From DATDAW01 sp036525185 (GTDB taxonomy: Bacteria; Verrucomicrobiota; Verrucomicrobiia; Chthoniobacterales; DASVRZ01), in the NCBI GenBank assembly GCA_036525185.1, contig DATDAW010000050.1:1-23759 (forward strand): a stretch of DNA of 23,759 bases. The letters run 5' to 3'. The notes under the pieces were generated by a model. It did not search any database, was not told the DNA's origin, and saw only the letters and a list, made by a program, of their open reading frames with translations. Below, piece after piece: positions 7,122 through 13,780 of this stretch. The translations under genes were made by a program, and so were the position numbers. Each line of letters begins with the position of its first letter. The stretch's first letter is position 1.

Positions 7122-9483
7122 CCCCGTGACAGCGGAGCCCGGTGTTTTGCGGACTGCGTTGAATGCCGGCGCGCGCACGCTCACCATCGATTATGATCCT
7201 GACCGGCTCAGCGATGAAGCCGTGCAAGCAATCGCCCGACGGTTGGAGCCGGCAACCCGCCAGCGCCTCGACAAATGTCTGATGCGGCTCCGTGGGAGGG
7301 CATGCGAAGCCTGTGCGCTGAATCTTGAAAGAAAGGCGCAGAACATTCCCGGTGTGCGCCGGGCGACTGCGACGTTCGTCGGAGGCGTGATGTCGGTGAC
7401 ATTCGACAACGCCGTTTTGACGTCAGACCAGGTCGTTCAACGCGTCCGCCAGACGGGCGCGCCTGTAACGGCCATCCAAGTTCCTGCGGCGATGCCTCGA
7501 GTGCCGGAAAAATGGGCTGCCCGCTGGATGGACCGTGCGCGCCTGGAACCGGCGTTCACAGTGCTGACACTTGTCTTCATGGCGGCGGGGTGGATCTCCC
7601 ATCACACGGAGGGTTTCTCACATCCTCTCGCAAACTTCTTTTACGTTCTGGCCTATTTCACGGGCGGATTCTACGGCGTTCAGGCTGGTTTCCGGTCTTT
7701 GCGGGAACGAACCATCGATGTCGATTTGCTGATGGTGCTCGCTGCGCTTGGAGCGGCTGTCGTCGATCATCCATTCGAAGGCGCGATGCTGCTGTTTCTC
7801 TTCTCGCTGTCGAACGTCCTGCAAGCCTACGCCATCGAGCGCACACGCCGGGCCATTCATGCCCTCATGAAATTGCGCCCCGACAAAGCGCTCGTCCGCC
7901 GCGCCGGCCAGAATATTCTGCTGCCGATCGAGGAACTCATCGTGGGCGACATTGTCATCGTCCGACCAGGCGAAAGCATTCCGCTCGACGCCATGATCAT
8001 CGAGGGAGAAAGCACTCTCGACGAGTCTTCCCTTACTGGCGAGTCCATGCCGGTTTGGAAAAAAGCGGGGGATCCCGTATTCGCGGCGACCATCAACCAA
8101 AGCGGCGGAATCGAGGCGCGTGTGACGAAACTGGCGAAGGACTCAACGGTCGAAAAGCTCATCCGGATGGTCGAGGAAGCGCAGGGCGAGAAAGCCCGGA
8201 CACAACGATTGCTCGATCGTTCAGAACAGTATTACGCCATGGGCGTGATCGCTTTCACGCTGGCGCTTATCGTTGTGCCGTTGCTGATGGGGGCGCCCTT
8301 CGCCGAGACGTTTTACCGGGCAATGACTGTCATGGTTGTCGCCTCGCCTTGTGCGCTCATCATCAGCATGCCGGCATCGGTCCTCTCTGCCATTGGCGGC
8401 GCGGCGCGGCGCGGGGTTCTTTTCAAAGGCGGCGCGCATCTGGAGCGTACAGCAACCGTGCGCATCGTAGCGTTTGACAAGACTGGCACCCTTACGGAAG
8501 GCAAGCCGCGCGTCACCGACATCGTCGTTGATGAAGAATCACTGGGGGCCGATGCGCTTCTCCGGCTCGCCGCCTCGGTAGAAGCGAAATCGGAACATCC
8601 CCTCGCGCAGGCGATCGTCGCGGAGGCCATGCAGCGCGGTCTGAAAATATTCAATGCGGCTGATTTTCAATCGGTTTCGGGCAAAGGCGCGAGCGCCACG
8701 GTAAATGGTCGAAGGATCGGCGCCGGAAGTCCCCGCTATTTTGAAACGCTCAACACTGTCTGGCCAGAGACGCTACGGTTGCGAGTGGAAGCACTCGAGG
8801 ATGCAGGAAAGACATGCATCGTTGTCGGCGAAATTGACGGCCGCATTCTGGGGGCAATTGCCGTCGCCGATGTGCTTCGCGAGGGGGCCATGGATGTTGT
8901 CCGTCAGCTCAAGGTTTTAGGTGTGGAGAAAGTCGTCATGCTCACCGGCGACAATCGCCGCGTTGCGGCCGCCATCGCGCGACAGGCGGGAGTGGACGAA
9001 TTTCACGCGGAACTGCTGCCCGAAGACAAGGTGCGCGTGATTAAGTCCTTGGGAACGATCGGCCCCGTGGCCATGGTTGGTGATGGTGTGAATGATGCGC
9101 CGGCCCTGGCGACTGCCTCGGTGGGCGTTGCAATGGGCGCGGCCGGGACCGATGTCGCCATGGAGATCGCGGACGTGGTGCTCATGGGCGACAACTTGCG
9201 CAATATTCCCTTCGCCATCTCCGTAAGCCGCGAGGCGCGTCGGGTGATCCGCCAAAACCTTGCGTTCGCCGTGGGCGTCATTGTTCTTCTTGTCATTTCG
9301 GCCCTCGGATTTGCGCTGCCACTCCCCATTGGCGTCGTCGGCCACGAAGGCAGTACGGTCCTCGTCTGTCTCAACGGGCTGCGGCTGCTTGCCTATCGCG
9401 GTGAGGTTCCGCAAGGGCGCAGTCGCCAATTTTTGAGAAAACGGGGCGACAACCGGAAGATCGAACAACCGATGATGAGCTAG
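7081..9483 (+). CDS. P1B-4-type heavy-metal-transporting ATPase with N-terminal HMA-like domains
   Basis: This 800-residue P-type ATPase exports transition metals across the inner membrane. P-type landmarks: TGES 319-322, phosphorylated Asp466 in DKTGTL, HP 506-507, LTGDN 621-625 and GDGVNDAP 667-674. The metal-site motifs are SPC (422-424) in the central TM and HEGST (755-759) in the last TM. This pairing marks the P1B-4 group, whose members are linked to Co, Zn, Cd or Fe(II) rather than Cu. The N-terminus has an HMA-like half domain (about 20-55) and a second HMA-like domain with CEAC at 75-78; P1B-4 enzymes usually lack such domains. Hydrophobic segments fall near 155-172, 185-203, 210-250, 385-435 and 725-770. 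The start at 7081 is chosen because the preceding in-frame codons lie inside the dehydrogenase gene. The two His/Met-rich proteins follow immediately. Confidence 0.95.
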   Translation: MSTKENICPGPVSDPVTAEPGVLRTALNAGARTLTIDYDPDRLSDEAVQAIARRLEPATRQRLDKCLMRLRGRACEACALNLERKAQNIPGVRRATATFVGGVMSVTFDNAVLTSDQVVQRVRQTGAPVTAIQVPAAMPRVPEKWAARWMDRARLEPAFTVLTLVFMAAGWISHHTEGFSHPLANFFYVLAYFTGGFYGVQAGFRSLRERTIDVDLLMVLAALGAAVVDHPFEGAMLLFLFSLSNVLQAYAIERTRRAIHALMKLRPDKALVRRAGQNILLPIEELIVGDIVIVRPGESIPLDAMIIEGESTLDESSLTGESMPVWKKAGDPVFAATINQSGGIEARVTKLAKDSTVEKLIRMVEEAQGEKARTQRLLDRSEQYYAMGVIAFTLALIVVPLLMGAPFAETFYRAMTVMVVASPCALIISMPASVLSAIGGAARRGVLFKGGAHLERTATVRIVAFDKTGTLTEGKPRVTDIVVDEESLGADALLRLAASVEAKSEHPLAQAIVAEAMQRGLKIFNAADFQSVSGKGASATVNGRRIGAGSPRYFETLNTVWPETLRLRVEALEDAGKTCIVVGEIDGRILGAIAVADVLREGAMDVVRQLKVLGVEKVVMLTGDNRRVAAAIARQAGVDEFHAELLPEDKVRVIKSLGTIGPVAMVGDGVNDAPALATASVGVAMGAAGTDVAMEIADVVLMGDNLRNIPFAISVSREARRVIRQNLAFAVGVIVLLVISALGFALPLPIGVVGHEGSTVLVCLNGLRLLAYRGEVPQGRSRQFLRKRGDNRKIEQPMMS

Positions 9484-9521
9484 CCTCTTTTTGCACTTTA
9501 TTTATAGTAATTTCACCGCAG

Positions 9522-9540
9522 ACAACGATCCGAAAGGGTC
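9522..9540 (+). promoter_or_regulatory. conserved leader hairpin with GAAA loop, copy 1
   Basis: GATCC (9527-9531), loop GAAA, then GGGTC (9536-9540) can pair with one T-G wobble. The same element sits at nearly the same distance before the start in copy 2 (35 and 36 nt). It could be a transcript-stability or protein-binding element; its role is inferred only from conservation between the two copies. Confidence 0.4.
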
Positions 9541-9575
9541 ATGCACCCCCAACAAAAATAATGAAAGAGACAACC

Positions 9576-9884
9576 ATGAAAGCGAGAAACACCCTTGCCA
9601 TCGCCGCGGCTGCGGCGGTCCTTGCAATGCCGCTTTTGGCACAGGAGCATCATCGGCATGGGATGATGGACGAGCATCACGGAAAGTGGTCGAAGATGCA
9701 TTCGACGATGATGGCCGACTGGAAAACCCAGGACGCCGAACTCGAGAAGCTGGTAAGCGAGATGAACACCGCCGAGGGCGAAAAGAAAGTCGCTGCGATA
9801 GCGGCTGTCGCTAGCAAACTGGTAGAACTGCGCCTCTCCGATCACGCAAAGATGACGGACATGTGGGATAAAGAAGACCGGTGA
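9576..9884 (+). CDS. His/Met-rich small exported protein, copy 1 (C-terminus lost by frameshift)
   Basis: This 102-residue protein starts with a Sec signal peptide (MKARNTLAIAAAAAVLAM, cleavage near LLA-QE), followed by a His/Met cluster (EHHRHGMMDEHHGKW) and an amphipathic helical segment (WKTQDAELEKLV, then KKVAAIAAVASKLVELRL). Such clusters suggest periplasmic metal binding, and it lies directly behind a P1B-4 metal ATPase. It is a close paralogue of the protein at 10116, but it stops early after HAKMTDMWDKEDR. The 3' flank (9887-9937) still encodes CCAMTKATPG in another frame, matching DCCAMMKQTE of copy 2, so the Cys pair was lost through a net +5 nt shift. The start at 9576 is preferred over 9561 because it aligns with copy 2 and AAAGAGA precedes it. 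Confidence 0.8.
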   Translation: MKARNTLAIAAAAAVLAMPLLAQEHHRHGMMDEHHGKWSKMHSTMMADWKTQDAELEKLVSEMNTAEGEKKVAAIAAVASKLVELRLSDHAKMTDMWDKEDR

Positions 9885-9886
9885 TT

Positions 9887-9937
9887 TGCTGCGCGATGAC
9901 CAAGGCAACGCCGGGCAATCCCAATCATGATGCCTAG
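9887..9937 (+). pseudogene. frameshifted remnant of the copy-1 C-terminus
   Basis: Read from 9887, this stretch gives CCAMTKATPG and ends in TAG at 9935-9937. It aligns with the functional C-terminal tail of the copy at 10116 (CCAMMKQTET). It is out of frame with the copy-1 gene, whose stop is at 9882-9884. Confidence 0.6.
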
Positions 9938-9997
9938 GTTGGATCGCATTTTTTGAGCTGACGCGGGATCTGTTCCGGTGTTTGCCGGGCGCCGCCG

Positions 9998-10028
9998 GGG
10001 AAGCGTGTTTTCGCAACGCACGCTTCCC
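9998..10028. repeat. perfect 10-bp inverted repeat between the duplicated genes
   Basis: GGGAAGCGTG (9998-10007) and CACGCTTCCC (10019-10028) are exact reverse complements around an 11-nt loop. There is no T-tract on either side, so it is not a classical intrinsic terminator. It may still be a 3' stability hairpin for copy 1 or an operator for copy 2. Confidence 0.6.
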
Positions 10029-10059
10029 TCCAAGCAGTGTTAGTCGATTTAATCACAAA

Positions 10060-10079
10060 ACAACGATCCGAAAGGCTCG
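10060..10079 (+). promoter_or_regulatory. conserved leader hairpin with GAAA loop, copy 2
   Basis: CGATCC (10064-10069), loop GAAA, then GGCTCG (10074-10079) pair with one internal T-C mismatch. It is located 36 nt before the ATG, mirroring copy 1. Confidence 0.4.
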
Positions 10080-10115
10080 TGCACCCCAAACAAGAACACA
10101 CAAAAAGAAATAACG

Positions 10116-10505
10116 ATGAAAGCACTAACGAGAAATACCCTTGCCGTCACCGCCGCTTTGGCGGTCCTGGCGACGCCGCTTTTGGCCGAGGATCATAAAC
10201 ATGGCATGATGGAAGGTCGCCACGGGCAAATGTCGAAAATGCATTCGATGATGGACGACTGGAAAACCCAGGATGCCGAACTCGAGAAGCTGGCAACCGA
10301 AATGAAAACCGCTGAGGGCGATAAGAAGATCGCCGCGATCGCCGCTGTCGCTAGCAAACTGGTCGAACTGCGTCTTGCCGATCACGCAAAAATGGCATCC
10401 ATGCCTGGAATGATGGCTGATTGCTGTGCGATGATGAAGCAAACGGAAACGGAAGCCGCCAAGAAAACGCCGGAGAAAGCGGATGCTGGACAATCCGAAC
10501 AATAA
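10116..10505 (+). CDS. His/Met/Cys small exported protein, copy 2 (full length)
   Basis: This 129-residue protein has a Sec signal peptide (MKALTRNTLAVTAALAVLAT, cleavage after LLA), a His/Met-rich patch (EDHKHGMMEGRHGQMSKM), a helical region nearly identical to copy 1 (WKTQDAELEKLATEMKTA), and a C-terminal Met/Cys cluster (MPGMMADCCAMM) followed by a charged Lys/Glu tail. Soft-metal ligands at both ends point to periplasmic metal binding or sensing, and the neighbouring P1B-4 ATPase supports this. The family has no assigned function that I can name with certainty. A purine-rich AAAAAGAAA tract precedes the ATG. The gene is preceded by the shared hairpin leader and the 10-bp inverted repeat, so regulation together with copy 1 is likely. 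Confidence 0.85.
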   Translation: MKALTRNTLAVTAALAVLATPLLAEDHKHGMMEGRHGQMSKMHSMMDDWKTQDAELEKLATEMKTAEGDKKIAAIAAVASKLVELRLADHAKMASMPGMMADCCAMMKQTETEAAKKTPEKADAGQSEQ

Positions 10506-10701
10506 ATAGAAACGGCGACATCCAATTCACCCTGGCCCGGAACGGAAACGAGCAGTTTGCGATGCCGGACACCTGGCGCGAATTTTTGAAAAAAGAACCG
10601 CAATGACTGGCGACCGCACACGCGTGGATGGGGCCATTCATTGCGGGCGAAACACCGGATGACCGCGGTCATCCCTACACAACCCTCAAGGAAGTAAACT
10701 C
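10506..10701 (+). other. intergenic stretch with a possible decayed reading frame
   Basis: In one frame this region reads as protein-like sequence (GDIQFTLARNGNEQFAMPD), meets TGA at 10604-10606, then continues (AWMGPFIAGETPDDRG) to a TGA at 10703-10705 that overlaps the USP start codon. No family is recognised. It may be a remnant of a small gene or chance. The 18-bp palindrome lies in its last third. Confidence 0.25.
10657..10674. promoter_or_regulatory. perfect 18-bp palindrome upstream of the USP gene (candidate operator)
   Basis: GGATGACCGCGGTCATCC is its own reverse complement and ends 27 nt before the ATG at 10702. A palindrome of this length and position fits the binding site of a dimeric regulator; the regulator is unknown. 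Confidence 0.5.
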
Positions 10702-11259
10702 ATGAAAATTTTCAAGACAACGAAACAGACAGATGCAGGCTCTCATTTGGAGGTGCCGCCTGCAGAAGAGCGGCAGGATCAACCGGATGAACACATCGAA
10801 TCCAGCCCTGCCGTGCTGGAACTCAAGAGCATCCTGGTGCCCATCGACTTCTCCAACATTTCTCGGAAGGCCCTCGAATATGCGGTGCCCTTTGCGAAGC
10901 GATTTGGAGCAAAGATCACCTTGCTCCATGTGATCGCGCCTCTTCCTTACCCTTCGGAGCTGGCATTTGCTCCGAACCGGGAAGGTTTCCCGATTGAGGC
11001 GGTGGAAGGGAAGTTGGCCGATTTGGCAAAGCAGACGGTTGATCTGGACCTTCTAAATGAAACGCGCGTTAATATGGGGGAACCCTTTGAAGTAATCACC
11101 AGAGTTGCGCGTGAAGCGAAAGTCGATCTCATCATCGTCACGACACACGGCTATACGGGCCTAAAGCATGTCTTCATGGGCAGCACTGCTGAACGGGTCG
11201 TACGGCACGCGCCGTGCCCCGTGCTGGTTGTGCGCAGCGTCGAACGCGAGTCCGCTTAA
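10702..11259 (+). CDS. universal stress protein, single Usp domain with N-terminal extension
   Basis: This 185-residue cytosolic protein has one UspA domain from about residue 41 (KSILVPIDFSNISRKALEYA) to 180. The family ATP signature is nearly intact: THG, nine residues, then GST, with Thr in place of the first Gly. The closing block APCPVLVVR is typical. The first 40 residues are acidic, charged and outside the domain. An AGGAAG Shine-Dalgarno lies 7 nt before the ATG. It is the second Usp gene in the window and is far shorter than the three-domain one at 2346-3659, so the two are not recent duplicates. The 18-bp palindrome just upstream suggests its own regulation. Its place behind the metal ATPase and metal-binding proteins suggests a role in the same stress response (inference). 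Confidence 0.93.
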   Translation: MKIFKTTKQTDAGSHLEVPPAEERQDQPDEHIESSPAVLELKSILVPIDFSNISRKALEYAVPFAKRFGAKITLLHVIAPLPYPSELAFAPNREGFPIEAVEGKLADLAKQTVDLDLLNETRVNMGEPFEVITRVAREAKVDLIIVTTHGYTGLKHVFMGSTAERVVRHAPCPVLVVRSVERESA

Positions 11260-11315
11260 GCTGGGTGGCCCTGCTGTTTCCCCAGACTGCTTTCAGAAAG
11301 CGGCGGAGAAACGAT

Positions 11316-12209
11316 TTACGCCGCGAAACTCAGGCTGGCCCAAAGATGGGCGGCAGCAAGGGATCGATGGGGCTTATAACGTTGGAGAACGAGCTGCGTT
11401 TCCGCAACGGTCGGCTTGCCGACCTTAACGCCGTTCCCGCTGAGCCGGTGGAGCGCAGTGCGGATGGCAGCGTCCCCGTGGAGTGAACAATCCGGGCAAC
11501 CGAATCCGCGTAAAAGAGAGTAATTGGCCGTCCAGGGGCCGATGCCTTTGACTGCCAGCAGGGTGGTCTCGATTTCTTCGGCAGAGCTACCCTGCCAATG
11601 GTCCAATGGAAGCTCCCCCGTCCGGACCATCCTTGCGAAACGGATAAGCGTCTCCGCTTTCGCCCGCGAGAATTTGCACTGGACGAGGTCGTCCGCGTTC
11701 AATCGCGCGACGGCTGCGGCATCGGGATAACACCATAAACCGCTGGAATGCTGCCGTCCGGCGAGAAGAATCAGACTTCTGCGCAGCGCTATCGCAAAGG
11801 CGAGATTGATTTGCTGACCGACCACCGCCCAGGTAATAGCCTCAAACGGTGTCGCAGTCTGCGGAATGCGCAGGCCCCTTTGTCGTTCAACCAGCGCACC
11901 GAAGAGGATGTCATTTTTCATTGCCGTTTCGAATGCGTCGGGATCGATACTTAGCGCGAGCAGGTTGCGGGCGATCCGCTGAAGGGCGTCGGGTGACGCG
12001 TCCTTCAGCTCGCCATCGGTCAGCACATGGCAGTCCGCCCTGCCGGAACGCAGGAGAACATCGAGTACGACGGGAGTCCCATCGATGACAAATCCCTTGC
12101 GGATGAAGTCGGCCCCCGTGCGCTCGGCCAGTCCTTCCCGATCACGCGCATGAAAGGCAAGAATCTCCGGGATGCGATAATGTCGCGGTAATTCTAGGGA
12201 AAAATGCAT
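11316..12209 (-). CDS. alkA: DNA-3-methyladenine glycosylase II (AlkA family)
   Basis: AlkA excises alkylated purines (such as 3-methyladenine) from DNA to start base-excision repair. The 297-residue protein carries an N-terminal AlkA_N-like region (about 1-100) and an HhH-GPD domain (about 115-290). The helix-hairpin-helix is VKGIGPWTANY at 220-230, and the catalytic Asp is D246 in LHGDAAIRTAL, aligning with the essential Asp238 of the E. coli enzyme. WAVVGQQINLAFA (127-139) is the conserved helix of the fold. The start at 12209 is chosen because it aligns with the family N-terminus; a TTG-initiated extension to 12344 would add 45 non-homologous residues and abut the tRNA. It is convergent with the USP gene (57-nt gap) and lies downstream of tRNA-Ser on the same strand. 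Confidence 0.92.
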   Translation of the reverse strand: MHFSLELPRHYRIPEILAFHARDREGLAERTGADFIRKGFVIDGTPVVLDVLLRSGRADCHVLTDGELKDASPDALQRIARNLLALSIDPDAFETAMKNDILFGALVERQRGLRIPQTATPFEAITWAVVGQQINLAFAIALRRSLILLAGRQHSSGLWCYPDAAAVARLNADDLVQCKFSRAKAETLIRFARMVRTGELPLDHWQGSSAEEIETTLLAVKGIGPWTANYSLLRGFGCPDCSLHGDAAIRTALHRLSGNGVKVGKPTVAETQLVLQRYKPHRSLAAAHLWASLSFAA

Positions 12210-12344
12210 TGCAGTTTCTGGAGTGTCGGTCGCTGCATTGGCGACCGCCAGCGAAGTTCCCGCCTGGATCACGGTGCTTCTGGCGTCGTCGTGCGGATGG
12301 ATTGTGGCGGACCTCAATGAGATGGCAGCGGTTGCCCGGGCCAA

Positions 12345-12432
12345 TGGCGGAGGGGGTGGGATTCGAACCCACGGAGCCTTTCAGCTCTCCAGTTTTCAAG
12401 ACTGGCGCAATAGACCGCTCTACCACCCCTCC
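12345..12432 (-). tRNA. tRNA-Ser (anticodon UGA), CCA encoded
   Basis: The reverse complement folds as a class II tRNA. The acceptor GGAGGGG pairs with CCCCTCC, followed by discriminator G and a genomically encoded CCA. The anticodon stem CCAGT/ACTGG holds loop CTTGAAA with anticodon TGA. The long variable arm (GAGCTGAAAGGCTCC region) and the T arm GTGGG-TTCGAAT-CCCAC are as expected for serine. Length is 88 nt including CCA. It reads UCN codons, mainly UCA. Confidence 0.95.
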
Positions 12433-12559
12433 GTTTGCGTGGCGGGCAGTGTATTCGAATTTGGCTATTCGGCAAGGGAAGTCGCGGCGTTCGACGGAAG
12501 GGCTGCGATGTGAAAGGTGGGAGGTTGTCTTGCATGAGTGGCGGGGCGCCTTGCGACCT

Positions 12560-12587
12560 CTCACTTCTCACTTCTCACTTCTCACGC
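12560..12587. repeat. heptanucleotide tandem repeat (CTCACTT)
   Basis: There are three perfect copies of CTCACTT at 12560-12580 and a degenerate fourth (CTCACGC) to 12587, ending 23 nt before the fabD start. Short tandem heptamers between genes are known in several bacterial groups. Copy number could vary between strains. Confidence 0.8.
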
Positions 12588-12610
12588 ACTTGCCTTAGTC
12601 TGCCGTTCCT

Positions 12611-13543
12611 ATGAGTCAAAAAATTGCGCTGCTTTTCGCCGGTCAAGGGGCACAAACGGTCGGGATGGGCCGGGATTTGGTCGAAAATTTTCCTGCTGCC
12701 GCGGAGCTGTTTCGCAGGGCGGATGAGTTGCTCGGATTTTCGCTCAGTCACGTCGCTTTCAATGGTCCCGTGGAGGAATTGACCCGGACGGCGGTGGCGC
12801 AACCGGCGTTGTATGTCCACGGGTTGGCGGCGTTTGCGGCATTAAAGGAGCGCGTGCCGGGGCTGGAATTCGCGGCGACGGCAGGGTTGTCGCTCGGGGA
12901 ATTTACAGCGCACGCGGCAGCCGGGACGTTTGATTTCGCAACAGGCCTTGCGCTGGTGCAAAGGCGGAGCACTTACATGGAGGAAGCCTGCCAGGAAAGC
13001 GACGGCGGCATGGCGGCGCTCATTGGCGGGGAGGAAAATGCTATTCGCGATCTTGCGGCAAAAACGGATGTCGATGTGGCGAATTTGAATTGTCCGGGAC
13101 AAATCGTCATTTCCGGCGAATCGGCCAAAATAGCGCTCGCGGTATCCCTTGCGAAAGAGGCGGGCGTCCGCCGGGCGACGACGCTCAATGTTGCCGGAGC
13201 GTTTCACTCCCGGTTGATGGAGCCAGCATATCAGCGGCTCTCCGTCGCACTGGCGGAAACGCCGATGCTCACTCCGACGGTGCCGGTCATTTGCAATGTC
13301 GACGCTCTGCCGGTCACGAGCGCAGACGACATTCGCCGAACCCTCGCGGAACAAGTAACTGGTAGCGTGCGCTGGACGGAATCGCTCATTTACCTTCTCG
13401 ACGAAATGAAAATCGACCTTTTTATCGAGCTTGGCCCTGGTGGAGTGCTTGCGGGTTTGCTCGCCCGCACACGGAAAGGGACGCGCATTCTTTCCGTGGA
13501 GGACACGGCGTCGCTGGAACAGGCCGTGGCCGCTTTGAGTTAG
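12611..13543 (+). CDS. fabD: malonyl CoA-acyl carrier protein transacylase
   Basis: FabD transfers malonyl from malonyl-CoA to acyl carrier protein, supplying fatty-acid synthesis in the cytosol. At 310 residues it is the normal family size. Landmarks are FAGQGAQ (9-15, oxyanion Gln), nucleophile Ser94 in GLSLGE, Arg119 (binds the malonyl carboxylate) in VQRRSTYM, His199 in GAFHS, and the closing ELGPGGVL. All catalytic residues are present. It stands alone rather than within a fab cluster. The heptamer repeat lies immediately upstream and no Shine-Dalgarno is visible before the ATG, so the start rests on alignment with family N-termini. Confidence 0.96.
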   Translation: MSQKIALLFAGQGAQTVGMGRDLVENFPAAAELFRRADELLGFSLSHVAFNGPVEELTRTAVAQPALYVHGLAAFAALKERVPGLEFAATAGLSLGEFTAHAAAGTFDFATGLALVQRRSTYMEEACQESDGGMAALIGGEENAIRDLAAKTDVDVANLNCPGQIVISGESAKIALAVSLAKEAGVRRATTLNVAGAFHSRLMEPAYQRLSVALAETPMLTPTVPVICNVDALPVTSADDIRRTLAEQVTGSVRWTESLIYLLDEMKIDLFIELGPGGVLAGLLARTRKGTRILSVEDTASLEQAVAALS

Positions 13544-13780
13544 ATTCTCCTCCACTCATAGATGATGTCTTCGGCTTGGCGGGGCGCACGATCTGGCGTG
13601 TCCTTGTTTGCTCTGGCGTCTGTACAAGAAATCCTCGGTTGTGAAGTTTTCTAAAAAAAGACTTCCAATCAAACGGTGTGGCGTTCTAGCATTCGCGTAA
13701 GGAGCGGGGCATTTCGCGGCCACGGATGGAACGGGGTGCTCGCCTTCGCAATGCTTCAAACTCCGTTATCTCCCCAGGCT
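13544..13780. other. 237-nt gap between fabD and the peptidase gene
   Basis: No gene is seen. GAAGTTTT at 13643-13650 can pair with AAAAGACTTC-type sequence up to 13665 (8 bp with one wobble, small loop), a weak hairpin about 100 nt after fabD without a following T-tract. The peptidase promoter presumably lies here. The peptidase frame is open back to 13676 but that part does not look like protein. Confidence 0.35.

Larger units (their letters stand above)
9505..9937 (+). repeat. tandem duplication unit, copy 1 (leader + gene + decayed 3' end)
   Basis: This unit matches 10041-10505. Shared elements in order are an AT-rich start with TAGT, the leader block ACAACGATCCGAAAGG (9522-9537), the whole coding region of the small exported protein, and a decayed version of the C-terminal coding part after the stop at 9884 (9887-9937). 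Confidence 0.85.
10041..10505 (+). repeat. tandem duplication unit, copy 2
   Basis: This is the counterpart of 9505-9937. The leader block ACAACGATCCGAAAGG recurs exactly at 10060-10075 and the coding regions align nearly end to end. This copy retains the full C-terminal tail. Confidence 0.85.

Noticed and set aside
7512..8477. 321-residue plus-strand open frame inside the ATPase gene
   Set aside because: It is a shifted frame of the P1B-4 ATPase, very rich in Arg and His, with no domain.
12210..12344. TTG-initiated N-terminal extension of AlkA
   Set aside because: It adds 45 residues absent from the family and begins directly against the tRNA 3' end. The ATG at 12209 aligns with AlkA N-termini.
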